Assembly: GCF_001650195.1 (NCBI RefSeq)
Contig: NZ_LXYR01000011.1
Location: 57,235 to 121,234, forward strand
DNA from: Phormidesmis priestleyi BC1401
Lineage (GTDB): Bacteria; Cyanobacteriota; Cyanobacteriia; Leptolyngbyales; Leptolyngbyaceae
Reading direction: 5' to 3'
DNA length: 64,000 bases
The notes under the pieces were generated by a model, which had not been told where the DNA came from, searched no databases, and was given only the letters and a program-made list of their open reading frames with translations. A program made the position numbers and the translations under genes. This document shows, one piece after another, positions 25,632 through 34,235 of this stretch (within the stretch, counting starts at the first letter, position 1; each line of letters begins with the position of its first letter).

Positions 25632-27542
25632 CTAAATGTTGATACTGTTAGGAATTTGAGAAGGCAAAAGGTAGGGATAATCGATTCCGGTGTCGCGATC
25701 GCGCATTCGATTGCGAGTTTGAATCTCAGTTTCAATGGTGCGAAGGTCGGCTTGAAACTGATGCAAAACTGCTCGATCACCCTGATCTACAAATTGAATC
25801 ACGTCGTCACTTCCTAAACGACTCCAAAGAATGCCGCTGAGGGCGAAGGTTAACTCGATTTGGGCAAGATCTTGAGCGGGTTTTGGCAGCATTTCATCCA
25901 GCGATGCAGAAGCATCAGGCTTTGTGTAAGCAGCCAGGGGCGCATTGGGAGGATAGCCAAAATAGTCGAATTGGCTAAAATTCACTGCTGCGTGTTGAGC
26001 ACTGCACGTAAAAATGATTTGCGTTGCCGCATCGATTAACTGTTGAAGAGTCACGATCGTCCCCGGATTTCGATGGGAAGGAAACCCTGGAACACGCGGA
26101 TAATTGGGCAGATCCGCGATCGATAAGCCTACCTCGGCGGCAATTTCGGGAGAAACCCAGTCAGGAGCTTGGGCAAATTCAGTTTGCGATCGGGTATTTA
26201 ATGGCGCGCCGAGTTCTGCCGCCCACGATTGTAAGTTTGTGTCTTGCTGAACGGTTAAATCATCGAGATAATAGCGCTGCAAATAAGCAGTGACATAGCG
26301 ATGAATAGCATCCCACAGCAGTTGAGCATCGTCTCGATAGGGATAGTCTGACAAAAATTCAGATTCTACGCCTCGATGCTTGAGATCGGTGGGCAGCGCA
26401 TAAGACTCAAACGAGCGATCGCGATATGCCCGATTCATCACCGCGATCGACGCTTCACGCGTGGGAGCCATGAGACTATCGATCGCCGCCCCTTCTCCAA
26501 GCAAAATGGCATTGCCGCGCGTGTTAATGGCAAGCAAAAATCTAAAGTGCGGTTTGAGTAATCGATAAACGGGGTGATTGGCGGGCAACCTGCGCGGAGT
26601 GGAGATCGCAAATGCCTCCATTGAGAGATGGGTGTAACACAAGTGGGTTAACAACTCATGTTGGGTGATATCTGCAACTTGAACAAACAGTTTCGATCGC
26701 ATCCAATCATCGGCATCGCTGGTCGGCGCGTGGATTTTTCCACCCAATTCTAATTGAATCAAAAGCGGTTCTAATCCCTGTTCGCTTCGATAAAATAGCG
26801 TTTTCGGGCTGCCTACATAGCGCCCAGTTTGCAACTCAACGGGTGAGAATTTTAAGAAGGGATAGTCTAATAAAAACAGGCGATTTTGATCGGCGGCAGT
26901 GTCTAAACCAATCGTCTCACCATTTGAAAGCGCACACACTCGATCGCTTTGCCAATCTGATAAATTTTCTCGATCGCAAACTCTTTTGATCGAAGTCGGA
27001 TTCGGTCCTGAGAGACGCTGACGGGCAAATTCACGATCGCTCAGTCCGCCATCTCGCTCGTGAATTTTAATAATTTTAGGGCGCGATCGTCCATGTTCTT
27101 CTAGGGTCTGATAAAACTGGAGGCGTTGAACCTGAGCAACTTCACCGAGATTCAGGGTCTTCACTTTTTTGTCTGCGGCGTTTAGCGCTTCCCCCATCTG
27201 TCGCCGCAACTGCACAAACTCCGCGTTAAATTGCTCATCTGGCGGCAGATTAAAGTTAAACAAATCGGACTGAAAAATCTTAAAATCGACCAACAGCGTC
27301 GTTAACTTTAGCCAAGTTTCAGTCAACTGATGGTCGCTCGACTCAATCTGTTCTAATGCCCAAGTGAGCGGCGGAGACAGTTGCCCTTGCTTTAATAAAT
27401 TGTGTCGTAGCTCAGTCAGAACATATCGTAATGCACCATCCTCTCCAGCGTGAGGAAAGATTCGCGCCGGGGCAGCCTGACTGAGTTGAGTCGGGTCATA
27501 GCGATAATGACCCTGCTGTTGCTGAAGTGAACGCTGAGACAT
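25632..27542 (-). CDS. lipoxygenase
   Basis: A 636-residue lipoxygenase that inserts O2 into polyunsaturated fatty acids to give hydroperoxides. Fe ligands are seen in THLSMEAFAISTPRRLPANHP (first His pair), SAQHAAVNFSQ (His and Asn) and the C-terminal Ile of the NSINI end. No N-terminal PLAT domain is visible, consistent with cyanobacterial mini-lipoxygenases. I start at the ATG at 27542, preceded by GGGAG. Hydroperoxides may act as signals or defence oxylipins. It lies next to cyanase but a functional link is not evident. Confidence 0.92.
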   Translation of the reverse strand: MSQRSLQQQQGHYRYDPTQLSQAAPARIFPHAGEDGALRYVLTELRHNLLKQGQLSPPLTWALEQIESSDHQLTETWLKLTTLLVDFKIFQSDLFNFNLPPDEQFNAEFVQLRRQMGEALNAADKKVKTLNLGEVAQVQRLQFYQTLEEHGRSRPKIIKIHERDGGLSDREFARQRLSGPNPTSIKRVCDRENLSDWQSDRVCALSNGETIGLDTAADQNRLFLLDYPFLKFSPVELQTGRYVGSPKTLFYRSEQGLEPLLIQLELGGKIHAPTSDADDWMRSKLFVQVADITQHELLTHLCYTHLSMEAFAISTPRRLPANHPVYRLLKPHFRFLLAINTRGNAILLGEGAAIDSLMAPTREASIAVMNRAYRDRSFESYALPTDLKHRGVESEFLSDYPYRDDAQLLWDAIHRYVTAYLQRYYLDDLTVQQDTNLQSWAAELGAPLNTRSQTEFAQAPDWVSPEIAAEVGLSIADLPNYPRVPGFPSHRNPGTIVTLQQLIDAATQIIFTCSAQHAAVNFSQFDYFGYPPNAPLAAYTKPDASASLDEMLPKPAQDLAQIELTFALSGILWSRLGSDDVIQFVDQGDRAVLHQFQADLRTIETEIQTRNRMRDRDTGIDYPYLLPSQIPNSINI

Positions 27543-27621
27543 TGCTGGCTCCCGTAAATATGCGACAGCCCGATCGTATAGCAATTCTCAGCTCATAATT
27601 CAATAGAATTTTTGAGTGCAG

Positions 27622-28329
27622 CTATTCAGAGAATAAGTCAGAGGGTTTCAGATTTGCTAGTGCGGTGACTGCTTGCAATCTCACCTGTGGATTTGCATCT
27701 TGACTAAATTGCTGGAGAATAGAAAAGATTTTTTCGAGATCCTCTCCGTGACAGTGTGGGGCAAGGTCGCCAAGGGCAAAGGCTGCGGCGGCTCGCATCA
27801 CTGAGTCAGCGTGATTTAGATAGTGGGCAAGATGAGAAATTTGAGTTTTGTGTCCGCCGGGTGCTAACTCAGCGACTTCTTGAAGCAGACTATTAGATTG
27901 CGTGGTTTGATCGTGAGAACTTAGCCCCGCGATCGCCGACTCATGGGCAGTCTTCACAAAGATTGACGGCTCAACTTCACTGGGGTGAATTACTTCTGAG
28001 ACAGAAAGCGATCCGGCAAGCGAAATATTAGACTGTAACCTCTCAAGATTTCCCCATTGATCAGCAGGAGATGGCTGAGATTTAGGAGAATCGTCGATCG
28101 CTCGATCTACGTCGCGGTCAGGCTCTAACTGAGTTTTAGACGTTGCTGACAAACTAGGCTCTTGCAAAGACGAACGACTAGGTTGAGGGTGTGCTATTTG
28201 TCTCTGCACACGAGAGGCGGCTCCGATCGCGGTTACGATCGCAAACAGTGCCAAAATGCTTAATGCAATAGTCATTTTTTTGTTAGTTCTATTTAGCAAT
28301 ACTCCGGACATTTTTTTGAACGGTTTCAA
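27622..28329 (-). CDS. hypothetical membrane-anchored HEAT-repeat protein
   Basis: Up to 235 residues. An N-terminal membrane helix (MTIALSILALFAIVTAIG) is followed by a polar Ser/Pro-rich linker and, at about residues 150-230, two or three HEAT repeats (VMRAAAAFALGDLAPHCHG, NPQVRLQAVTALANLK). The fold resembles the CpcE-type repeats but the sequence is not a lyase. The start is unclear: TTG at 28329, ATG at 28311 and ATG at 28275 are possible, and none has a strong ribosome-binding site. The gene's 5' end lies inside a long inverted repeat (28322-28445). Function unknown. Confidence 0.65.
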   Translation of the reverse strand: MKPFKKMSGVLLNRTNKKMTIALSILALFAIVTAIGAASRVQRQIAHPQPSRSSLQEPSLSATSKTQLEPDRDVDRAIDDSPKSQPSPADQWGNLERLQSNISLAGSLSVSEVIHPSEVEPSIFVKTAHESAIAGLSSHDQTTQSNSLLQEVAELAPGGHKTQISHLAHYLNHADSVMRAAAAFALGDLAPHCHGEDLEKIFSILQQFSQDANPQVRLQAVTALANLKPSDLFSE

Positions 28330-28445
28330 AAGGCTTTCAGGGCTTATGGCTTCAGGACTGAGCTATTTTTTCAAAGTTAGCTCCACCTCTGACTTTGAAA
28401 AAAAGATCAAGCCTACGGCTGAATCAGGGTTTGAGGTCTGAAACC
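28322..28445. repeat. long imperfect inverted repeat
   Basis: GGTTTCA at 28322-28328 matches TGAAACC at 28439-28445, and TTTTTTCAAAGT (28366-28377) pairs exactly with ACTTTGAAAAAA (28392-28403) across a 14-base loop. The middle of the arms pairs only weakly. It overlaps the first codons of the HEAT-repeat gene and could be a MITE-like element or a structured leader. Confidence 0.5.
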
Positions 28446-28595
28446 TGCTCAAATTTTGTCCGAAGTATTGATTTAGCTCACCCTACTATTGCAGCTTAAT
28501 CAAACTGTGTTGGGCATCTAACTTGCTGAAGAGGTTATCAAGCCAAAATGATGAACTTTTGGTGTTGCTAAACCTGGGCATGAATCAATGAATTC

Positions 28596-28632
28596 GCCCT
28601 CACCCTAGCCCTCTCCCGCAGGAGAGGGAACA
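28596..28632. repeat. C-rich dispersed repeat, copy A
   Basis: CGCCCTCACCCTAGCCCTCTCCC then GCAGGAGAGGGA, a hairpin-forming dispersed repeat. Other copies are at 38007-38092 and 46841-46926. It is a short partial copy lacking the second GGGGAGAAGGG half. Confidence 0.75.
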
Positions 28633-28656
28633 AGATCTTTAGCTCTGATCTCCTTT

Positions 28657-28917
28657 AAGGATCGTGGATTAAATAACCTGTCAATCTTGTCATCAAATCT
28701 CTTGATTCGTCATGGCTGAGATATTCGCCCCCTAAATCCCCTATGAATGGGAGATTTTGAGCCAGAATTCCCGTCTGTTTTTTCTCTCCTCAATAAACTA
28801 GCCCTGCCCCAGATTGGGGGAGTTAGGGGACACCAGCCAACTCAAACGGAGCCATCAACGAACTTATCTACACTCTAGTTAAGGACGAGAAGTGGCACCT
28901 TAATAAATCCACGTTCC
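28657..28917 (-). repeat. dispersed repeat, copy 1 (261 bp, inverted to copy 2)
   Basis: On the minus strand this starts GGAACGTGGATTTAT and ends TTTAATCCACGATCCTT. It matches the plus-strand copy at 35893-36074 nearly throughout, including GATGGCTCCGTTTGAGT, CAGCCATGACGAATCAAG and TGACAAGATTGACAGG. This copy has about 80 extra bases in a central CCCCTAA-type hairpin. The two ends TGGATT and AATCCA form short inverted termini. It encodes no protein and is probably a MITE-like element. Confidence 0.8.
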
Positions 28918-29004
28918 CAAGAGGGAAATCGAGGATGAGAGTGATTCATGTTAAGTAAGGACTTTGCGAAGCGAGGTCTGTCGATCGCGAATCGTTGCCG
29001 TGTC

Positions 29005-29367
29005 TTAGACAGGCGCTGGCTCACTCACTTTTCTGGCAGGGCGTTTGCGTTGGCTTTTGCGAGTGCCGCCCGCCATTTCATATTCGCGGCTGTCTTTGCC
29101 ATACTCAAACGCAACGCCAATCAGCATTTTTTCTGCAAATGCGCTAACAGCTTTTTCGGCTTCGACCATTGCGGCTCGATCGGCATCAAGGTGAGACAGC
29201 GTAGTGTTGTAAGCAGCAACTCGGCGGCGGGCAGTCTCGATCGAGTCTGAAAAGGCTTGAATGGTGAGTCCTTTATTGAGATCGAGATTAGGATCAATCG
29301 CTTGTAGGCTAGCAAGCCGCTGTCCCGCTTTCTCGACAATGGTTGAGCTTCGCTTAACACGAGGCAT
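29005..29367 (-). CDS. hypothetical DNA-binding-like basic protein
   Basis: A 120-residue protein starting MPRVKRSSTIVEKAGQRLAS. It is helical, with a basic C-terminal tail (TRKSQRKRPARKV), so nucleic-acid binding is possible but not shown. Similar small proteins of unknown function occur in cyanobacteria. An upstream GTG at 29379 would add four residues. The gene lies alone between repeats. Confidence 0.65.
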   Translation of the reverse strand: MPRVKRSSTIVEKAGQRLASLQAIDPNLDLNKGLTIQAFSDSIETARRRVAAYNTTLSHLDADRAAMVEAEKAVSAFAEKMLIGVAFEYGKDSREYEMAGGTRKSQRKRPARKVSEPAPV

Positions 29368-29557
29368 AGTGACCTCCATAAATAGGGGTTTGCTTTCTCA
29401 GAGTTCCCATCGATCTATCCGCTTCAGCAACCCAGAGTCTGTTGAATTACGGATTTATTGATCTAAAAGGCTAAAAATCTTAGTAATTTTGCTGAAATCA
29501 CCAAAATTTTTAATTTTCATGAAAAAACGGATGCTGAAAGTTAGAAAAATATCCGCA

Positions 29558-29652
29558 ATCAAGTACGGGATTTTTTAATTAAGCAACGCTTATGCAAAAT
29601 CAAGTACGGGATTTTTTAATTAAGTAATGCTTATGCAAAATCAAGTACGGGA
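29558..29652. repeat. 41-bp direct tandem repeat, about 2.3 copies
   Basis: Three starts of ATCAAGTACGGGA at 29558, 29599 and 29640 give an exact 41-base period. The first two units differ at only two positions. They contain ATTTTTTAATTAAG, which is AT-rich, so binding or structural roles are possible. No CRISPR-like spacing, since there are no unique spacers. Confidence 0.88.
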
Positions 29653-29954
29653 ATGTTTTACAAGAATTTTTGGTGTTGCGGTTGGCGATCGACGTTGCGG
29701 GGGGTGGCTCGATCGGCGGTGCGCTAGAGCGATTCGACACAGGTAACTTTGGAATAAAGCGAGATTATTCCCTCAACATAAGTAACGTATTTATTCAGCT
29801 AAAACAAGCAGCAGGTGAGCAAGTGAGTAGAATTAAATCCAACGTAGCTGTAGGCTGAGTTGAGACACAAAACTCAACGCCCAGATGGGTTATGCTAACC
29901 CGTCCTACAAATAATTGCGCCTACCTACTTAATAGATAATCGTCAAGTTTTCAC
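29653..29954. other. intergenic stretch, no supported gene
   Basis: About 300 bases between the 41-base tandem repeat and the Uma2 stop codon. A plus-strand ORF here (62 codons from 29670) has no ribosome-binding site and no protein-like pattern. A TTGCGCCTACCTACTTA motif at about 29917 recurs near 46938, so a second dispersed repeat family may be present. Confidence 0.5.
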
Positions 29955-30515
29955 TTACTCAAGCAACCAAGCAAATAAACCTTCAACCGTAAGATTAAAT
30001 TCTCTTGCAAACTCTGGCACTGGCAACCGTGCATCCGGCTCATCGTAAAATGCTGTGGGTCGATCGGGCAAATAAACAAACACACATTGCTCAGACGGGT
30101 CAATCAACCAGCCCATCTGCGTTCCGTGCTTCAAGCAGTGCAAAATGTTTTTAGTGACTTTCGTTTGGCTTTGGTCAGGCGAAAGAATTTCAACCGTCCA
30201 ATCTGGCGCGATCGAGAAAACGTTAGCCACCCCACCATTTTCCTTTCGAGGAATCCGACTCCACACAAATACAGAAACATCCGGCACGATCGATTGCCCA
30301 CCAAACGTACAGCGAAGCTCAGGAAACGCACGAGCAATGCGCTGAGGCTTCACGATTACATTGATAGCAGGTACAAGTTCTCCCCGAATTACACTATGCT
30401 CCCCTTGTGGCATTGGTTTTTGAACGCTCCGTCCATCAATATATTCGCTTGCAGGCTCGATCGACGTTGTGCCACCGTTCGGCACAATCGATTTTGGAAT
30501 TAGGTTATTTGCCAA
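29955..30515 (-). CDS. Uma2 family protein (DUF820, PD-(D/E)XK fold)
   Basis: A 186-residue Uma2 protein. The restriction-endonuclease-like core reads QSIVPDVSVFVW (Asp) and WTVEILSPDQSQTKVTKN (Glu and Lys) at about residues 74-120, with GWLIDPSEQCVFVY after it. Uma2 proteins are very abundant in cyanobacteria and many are thought to be mobile or selfish nucleases, but their role is unknown. It is divergent from the vapBC pair. Confidence 0.87.
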   Translation of the reverse strand: MANNLIPKSIVPNGGTTSIEPASEYIDGRSVQKPMPQGEHSVIRGELVPAINVIVKPQRIARAFPELRCTFGGQSIVPDVSVFVWSRIPRKENGGVANVFSIAPDWTVEILSPDQSQTKVTKNILHCLKHGTQMGWLIDPSEQCVFVYLPDRPTAFYDEPDARLPVPEFAREFNLTVEGLFAWLLE

Positions 30516-30554
30516 TCAGATAGACTAGACAAAAGCCGATAGCCGCGATCGATA

Positions 30555-30809
30555 ATGACTATCCAGGAATTAGAACAACAACTCCTTAGCCTTGATCCTG
30601 CTGAAAAGTGCCGATTGATTCAGCTTCTCACTCAAAGTTTGACTACAGAACCCACGATCGATTCATCAACCCCTCCTACTTTACCTATGCAAAAGGCGGA
30701 GTCAAACTCCTTGGTAGAATTCTTCCGCAACTCACCACTTTGCGAAGTTGCTGATCAGATTGATCTCACCCGTGATCAGAGTTCTATTCCCGATCGAGTC
30801 ATCCTGTGA
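30555..30809 (+). CDS. VapB-type antitoxin
   Basis: An 84-residue antitoxin-like protein. It starts with an ELEQQLLSLDPAEKCRLIQLL helix of a type common in cyanobacterial antitoxins and ends in DQSSIPDRVIL. Its stop overlaps the start of the PIN-domain gene (GTGA), so translation is coupled. The DNA-binding fold is not obvious. Antitoxin function is inferred from position. Confidence 0.75.
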   Translation: MTIQELEQQLLSLDPAEKCRLIQLLTQSLTTEPTIDSSTPPTLPMQKAESNSLVEFFRNSPLCEVADQIDLTRDQSSIPDRVIL

Positions 30810-31126
30810 AATATCTGATCGACACCTGCATTGTTTCAGAATTAATTGCAAAACAGCCTAATCAATCTGTTCTCGATTGGGTTAATGCCCAGCCTTCAGA
30901 AACGCTCTATCTAGCAGTTATTACCATTGGTGAAATCGCGAAAGGCATTCGTAAACTGCCAGAATCTCAGCGCAAATCAACACTTATCCATTGGCTGCAC
31001 CAAGATCTTTCAAATCGTTTTGCAGGTAGAATTCAAAATCTTGATGCAGAAACGATGCTGCTGTGGGGAGATCTGGTTGGAAGCTCAGAACATGAGATTG
31101 CACCTCGGCTTTCTGACTTCGTTTGA
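30806..31126 (+). pseudogene. VapC PIN-domain toxin, C-terminally truncated
   Basis: A 106-residue PIN-domain protein. The first two acidic sites are present, Asp6 in YLIDTC and Glu43 in ITIGEIAKG, and the domain continues to LWGDLVG near residue 92. Family members run to about 135-140 residues with a DGLIAATA-type motif carrying a further essential Asp. Here the sequence changes to SSEHEIAPRLSDFV and stops. The lost part coincides with a fragment of the dispersed repeat (from about 31122). It is probably inactive as an RNase. Confidence 0.7.
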
Positions 31127-31171
31127 GTCGGCTTATGCCCCCTAAATCCCCCATTTTGGGGGCGAAAGAGT
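31122..31171 (+). repeat. dispersed repeat, fragment of copy 3
   Basis: CGTTTGAGTCGGCTTATGCC and CCCTAAATCCCCCATTTTG match the central part of copy 2 (CCGTTTGAGTCGTCTTGTGCC and its hairpin) at 35969-36010. The remainder of the element is not clearly recognisable downstream. It lies exactly where VapC loses its C-terminus. Confidence 0.65.
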
Positions 31172-31247
31172 TCTGCAATGACCGATCAATCGTTGCTGGG
31201 TTAATAGATCTAAATGACTTGATGATCAAGACTTGTTTCACCCAACA

Positions 31248-31284
31248 GAAAAAGCCTTAAGAAATCGACATTCCTCAAGGCTTT
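31248..31284 (-). terminator. rho-independent terminator after tRNA-Arg
   Basis: On the minus strand AAAGCCTTGAG pairs with CTTAAGGCTTT, followed by TTCTG. It lies 9 bases past the 3' end of the tRNA gene. Confidence 0.75.
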
Positions 31285-31292
31285 AATATTTA

Positions 31293-31365
31293 CGAGCATG
31301 GAGGGACTCGAACCCCCGACCCTCAGGACCGGAACCTGATGCTCTATCCACTGAGCTACATACCC
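31293..31365 (-). tRNA. tRNA-Arg (anticodon CCG)
   Basis: A 73-base cloverleaf on the minus strand. It starts GGGTATGTAGCTCAGTGG and has the anticodon stem ATCAGG/CCTGA around TTCCGGT, giving CCG (codon CGG). The T arm is GGGGGTTCGAGTCCCTCC. The discriminator is G and CCA is not encoded. The acceptor stem has two wobble pairs. Confidence 0.93.
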
Positions 31366-31467
31366 TCGTCACTGTGAAATTATAGCACCGAAAACAAGGG
31401 AAGCTGTCAATGGCCTAGAAGCTCTCTCTCAGTCTGCGAGGCAAACCGATTCGCTACACTCAAAGTT

Positions 31468-32490
31468 TTAAGCAACGTCTGCCTTGCGCTTCAAAACTAC
31501 CATTGTCGAGCCAACCACTGGGCTACGCGCCAATACCGTTCCTTTGGCATCGGTGATTTCTAAGTTGCTGAAATCGAGTTCCTGCGATCGCTTCAATAGT
31601 TCATCGCCGAGTTTATCTTGCTGCGATCGATTCAGCCCATACCAGCCATCGTTGACTAAAACGCTCAAACGGCTTTTGCCAAAGCTAGGCTTAATCGACT
31701 CAATTAACCCACTTAAATAAGGATCAGTGATGGTCACGACCTGATCTTGAATCGAGGCAATTAACGTTTGTTCTGGAGTCAAAGGGACGATCGGAGCCGC
31801 AGGTTTCTCCGGTTCGGGAAGTGCAGCTTCGGGAGCAGGTTCTACGACTACAGGTTCAGAAGGTTCTTCTGCGATCGGCTCAGGGCTGACGGCAGGTTTT
31901 TCTGGTTCGGGAGCGGTCAAATCGGTTGGAACGGCGATCGGAGCAGGGCTACCAAATTCGGGTTGGATTGGTTTAGAAACGGGCGTAACTTTTTTAGAAG
32001 CCGTTCTTTCAGTCGGCACTGGAGCGACGGCAACTTTGGTAGGAGGTTTAGACGAAAATAAACTAGAGGTTGTCCAAAACAAAACGATCAGAACGCTTGC
32101 CACAATGCTAGAAAGAGCGCGATCGTTAAGAGTCTGGCTCAGATTTTCTGGGAGTCGAGTCCGAATTTGGGTTACAAGTTTCGCCCAAAGCGGCACAAAT
32201 CGCTGCCAAAGATTTTTGAAAAACGGCACAACGCGATTCCAGCCCGATCGCATCTGAGTTTGCAGTTTGGGTGAGATGGGCAGCGTTGCCCCCGTTGAGG
32301 TGTCGGCTTCTAGCTTGTTAATGGCACCTTCAAGTCCTCGAACGGTGGTTCTCAACGCTCGAATGCTTACCCCTCTCAGCAGAGGAAGAATTTGAATGCC
32401 CGTTTGCTCAGAGGTGGGAGGCTGTGCCACACTGGGTCGAGGCGGGGTTTCCTCAAAAGCGTCTGACGGGTTGGGTTCGTTTTGCGGCAT
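31468..32490 (-). CDS. hypothetical membrane protein with Pro/Glu-rich linker
   Basis: A 340-residue protein from the ATG at 32490 (MPQNEPNPSDAF). One membrane helix is at about residues 146-166 (SSIVASVLIVLFWTTSSLF). A long Pro/Glu/Ala-rich linker (about 170-245) leads to a folded C-terminal domain (about 250-340) with TLIASIQDQVV and VLVNDGWYGLNRSQQDKLGDELL. Such proteins are found across cyanobacteria without a known role. The N-terminal half is cytoplasmic or membrane-proximal and contains helix-rich segments. It is upstream of tRNA-Arg and divergent from the phosphatase. Confidence 0.72.
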   Translation of the reverse strand: MPQNEPNPSDAFEETPPRPSVAQPPTSEQTGIQILPLLRGVSIRALRTTVRGLEGAINKLEADTSTGATLPISPKLQTQMRSGWNRVVPFFKNLWQRFVPLWAKLVTQIRTRLPENLSQTLNDRALSSIVASVLIVLFWTTSSLFSSKPPTKVAVAPVPTERTASKKVTPVSKPIQPEFGSPAPIAVPTDLTAPEPEKPAVSPEPIAEEPSEPVVVEPAPEAALPEPEKPAAPIVPLTPEQTLIASIQDQVVTITDPYLSGLIESIKPSFGKSRLSVLVNDGWYGLNRSQQDKLGDELLKRSQELDFSNLEITDAKGTVLARSPVVGSTMVVLKRKADVA

Positions 32491-32615
32491 ACAAATCTCC
32501 TTGGCGGCGGCACAAACAAACATCAGCGTAGTTACGTCTACGGGTGCCACCCTACGAGCATCAATTTACCATTTCACGTTAGCCCTCTCTTTCGTTCCTC
32601 ACGCAAATTAGAATT

Positions 32616-33539
32616 ATGAGCTTAAAACGCCGCAAGTTTTTGATCTTAGGTGGAGTGAGTGGTTTAGGGTTGAGCGTCTTGGCGAAGACCTTGATGGAAT
32701 CATCTCAATCGGCACCCTATCCACTCAATGCGGTTGCTTCGACTGCGATCGTGCCCCCAACAAACAAAGAGTTAGTGCTGCGATTTGTGGCAGTGGCAGA
32801 TGTGGGAGCGGGCGATCGCAATCAGAACGCGGTTTCAGACGCGATGACTCGCTACTATCAGCAAAATCCCTATTCGCTGGCGGTGCTGGCAGGAGACAAC
32901 ATCTACACCAATGGCGAGATGGAAAAGATTGGAGCCGTGTTTGAACAGCCTTATGCCACATTGCTTAAACAGGGAGTCAAGTTTCACGCCTGTCTCGGCA
33001 ACCATGACATCCGCAATCAAAACGGCGAGCTGCAACTGCGCTATGCCGGATACCACATGGATGGGCGGCGCTATACCTACCGCGAAAAGTCGGCGCAGTT
33101 CTTCGTTTTAGACACCAACACCAATGCCGATTGGAAGGGGCAACTCGCCTGGTTAGAGCAAGAGTTGAGCCGCAGCACCGCACCCTGGAAAATCGTGTAT
33201 GGGCACCATCCAATCTATTCGTCTGGGCAATATGGCACCAGTCCAGAAATGGTTTCGATGCTAACGCCACTGTTTAAAAAGCATGGCGTTCAGCTTTATA
33301 TCAATGGTCACGAGCATAACTATGAGCGCACTCGTCCCATTGATGGCACAACTTATCTGATCACGGGCATCGGCGGTGCCCATTTGCGTCCGGTCGGTCG
33401 ATCGCCCTGGACAGAACACTCGGTCTCGCGATTTGGCTTCTCAGGAGTTGAGGTCTATGACGATCGCTTAGAGATTCAGGGCATCGGAACCGATAGTCAG
33501 GTGTTCGATCGGGGTATCGTTCCCATTAAATCCGTTTAG
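32616..33539 (+). CDS. Tat-exported metallophosphoesterase (purple acid phosphatase-like)
   Basis: A 307-residue phosphatase. The N-terminus MSLKRRKFLILGGVSGLG has a twin-Arg export signal. The dinuclear metal motifs follow in order: VADVGAGD (about residue 58), LAGDNIYTNG (about 91), CLGNHDIRN (about 128), YGHHPIYSSG (about 195) and NGHEHNYER (about 230). It probably hydrolyses phosphomonoesters in the periplasm, and may help phosphate scavenging. No pho box is evident. The methyltransferase gene follows after 11 bases and is likely co-transcribed. Confidence 0.9.
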   Translation: MSLKRRKFLILGGVSGLGLSVLAKTLMESSQSAPYPLNAVASTAIVPPTNKELVLRFVAVADVGAGDRNQNAVSDAMTRYYQQNPYSLAVLAGDNIYTNGEMEKIGAVFEQPYATLLKQGVKFHACLGNHDIRNQNGELQLRYAGYHMDGRRYTYREKSAQFFVLDTNTNADWKGQLAWLEQELSRSTAPWKIVYGHHPIYSSGQYGTSPEMVSMLTPLFKKHGVQLYINGHEHNYERTRPIDGTTYLITGIGGAHLRPVGRSPWTEHSVSRFGFSGVEVYDDRLEIQGIGTDSQVFDRGIVPIKSV

Positions 33540-33550
33540 AGAGTTGCATC

Positions 33551-34210
33551 GTGGAACCCATTAGAAATAAAACCAAGCAGCTTGCCAAAGAATTTATCGA
33601 CAAGGGCGATCCGTTCGGCTGGTTTGAGCGGCTTTATGACGATGCCAACGGAGACGAAAAAGCGGTTCCCTGGGCAGATATGACGGTGAATCTCAATCTT
33701 GCAGAGTGGCTAGAGCGAGAGCGGATAAGAGGTGAGGGCAACCGCGCGATCGTCGTCGGCTGTGGGTTGGGAGATGATGCCGAAGCGCTGGCGCAATTGG
33801 GGTTTGAGGTCACAGCGTTTGATATTTCTCCAACGGCGATCGCGTGGTGTCAAACTCGCTTTCCTGACTCAACGGTGAGCTATCAGGTCGCCGATTTATT
33901 TGAGACTCCGATGACTTGGCAGGGCGGGTTTGATTTTGTATTGGAGTCTTACACGCTGCAAGCCATGCCGAAAGAGGTGCGAGATCGAGCCGTTCCCAAA
34001 GTTGCCGCGCTCGTTAAAACTAACGGTTCTCTCTTGATCATCTGTCGAGGACGCAGCGCAAATGAACTTGCCGAAACGGTGCCATTTCCGTTGACTCGTG
34101 AGGAGTTAAACGCATTTCAAGCTAACGGCTTAGACGAGGTAGAGTTTGAGGATTATTTTGAGACAGGCACTTCTGCACGACGATTTCGCGTGACTTATCG
34201 GCGTTCGTAA
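33551..34210 (+). CDS. class I SAM-dependent methyltransferase
   Basis: A 219-residue methyltransferase. Motif I reads AIVVGCGLGDDAEALAQLG at about residues 65-83, followed by VTAFDISPTAIAWC and a LICRGR strand. The arrangement resembles thiopurine-methyltransferase-like enzymes (TPMT/TehB group). GTG at 33551 is the start. Substrate unknown. It lies 11 bases after the phosphatase gene. Confidence 0.85.
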   Translation: MEPIRNKTKQLAKEFIDKGDPFGWFERLYDDANGDEKAVPWADMTVNLNLAEWLERERIRGEGNRAIVVGCGLGDDAEALAQLGFEVTAFDISPTAIAWCQTRFPDSTVSYQVADLFETPMTWQGGFDFVLESYTLQAMPKEVRDRAVPKVAALVKTNGSLLIICRGRSANELAETVPFPLTREELNAFQANGLDEVEFEDYFETGTSARRFRVTYRRS

Positions 34211-34235
34211 CCGAATCAGATGTGCGATCGCAGCT

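Noticed and set aside
29558..29652. CRISPR array
   Set aside because: The 41-base units are directly adjacent with no spacers, so this is an ordinary tandem repeat.
29670..29858. Plus-strand ORF of 62 codons after the tandem repeat
   Set aside because: No ribosome-binding site and no recognisable features. The sequence is next to dispersed repeats.
30087..30503. Plus-strand ORF of 138 codons
   Set aside because: Antisense shadow of the well-supported Uma2 gene.
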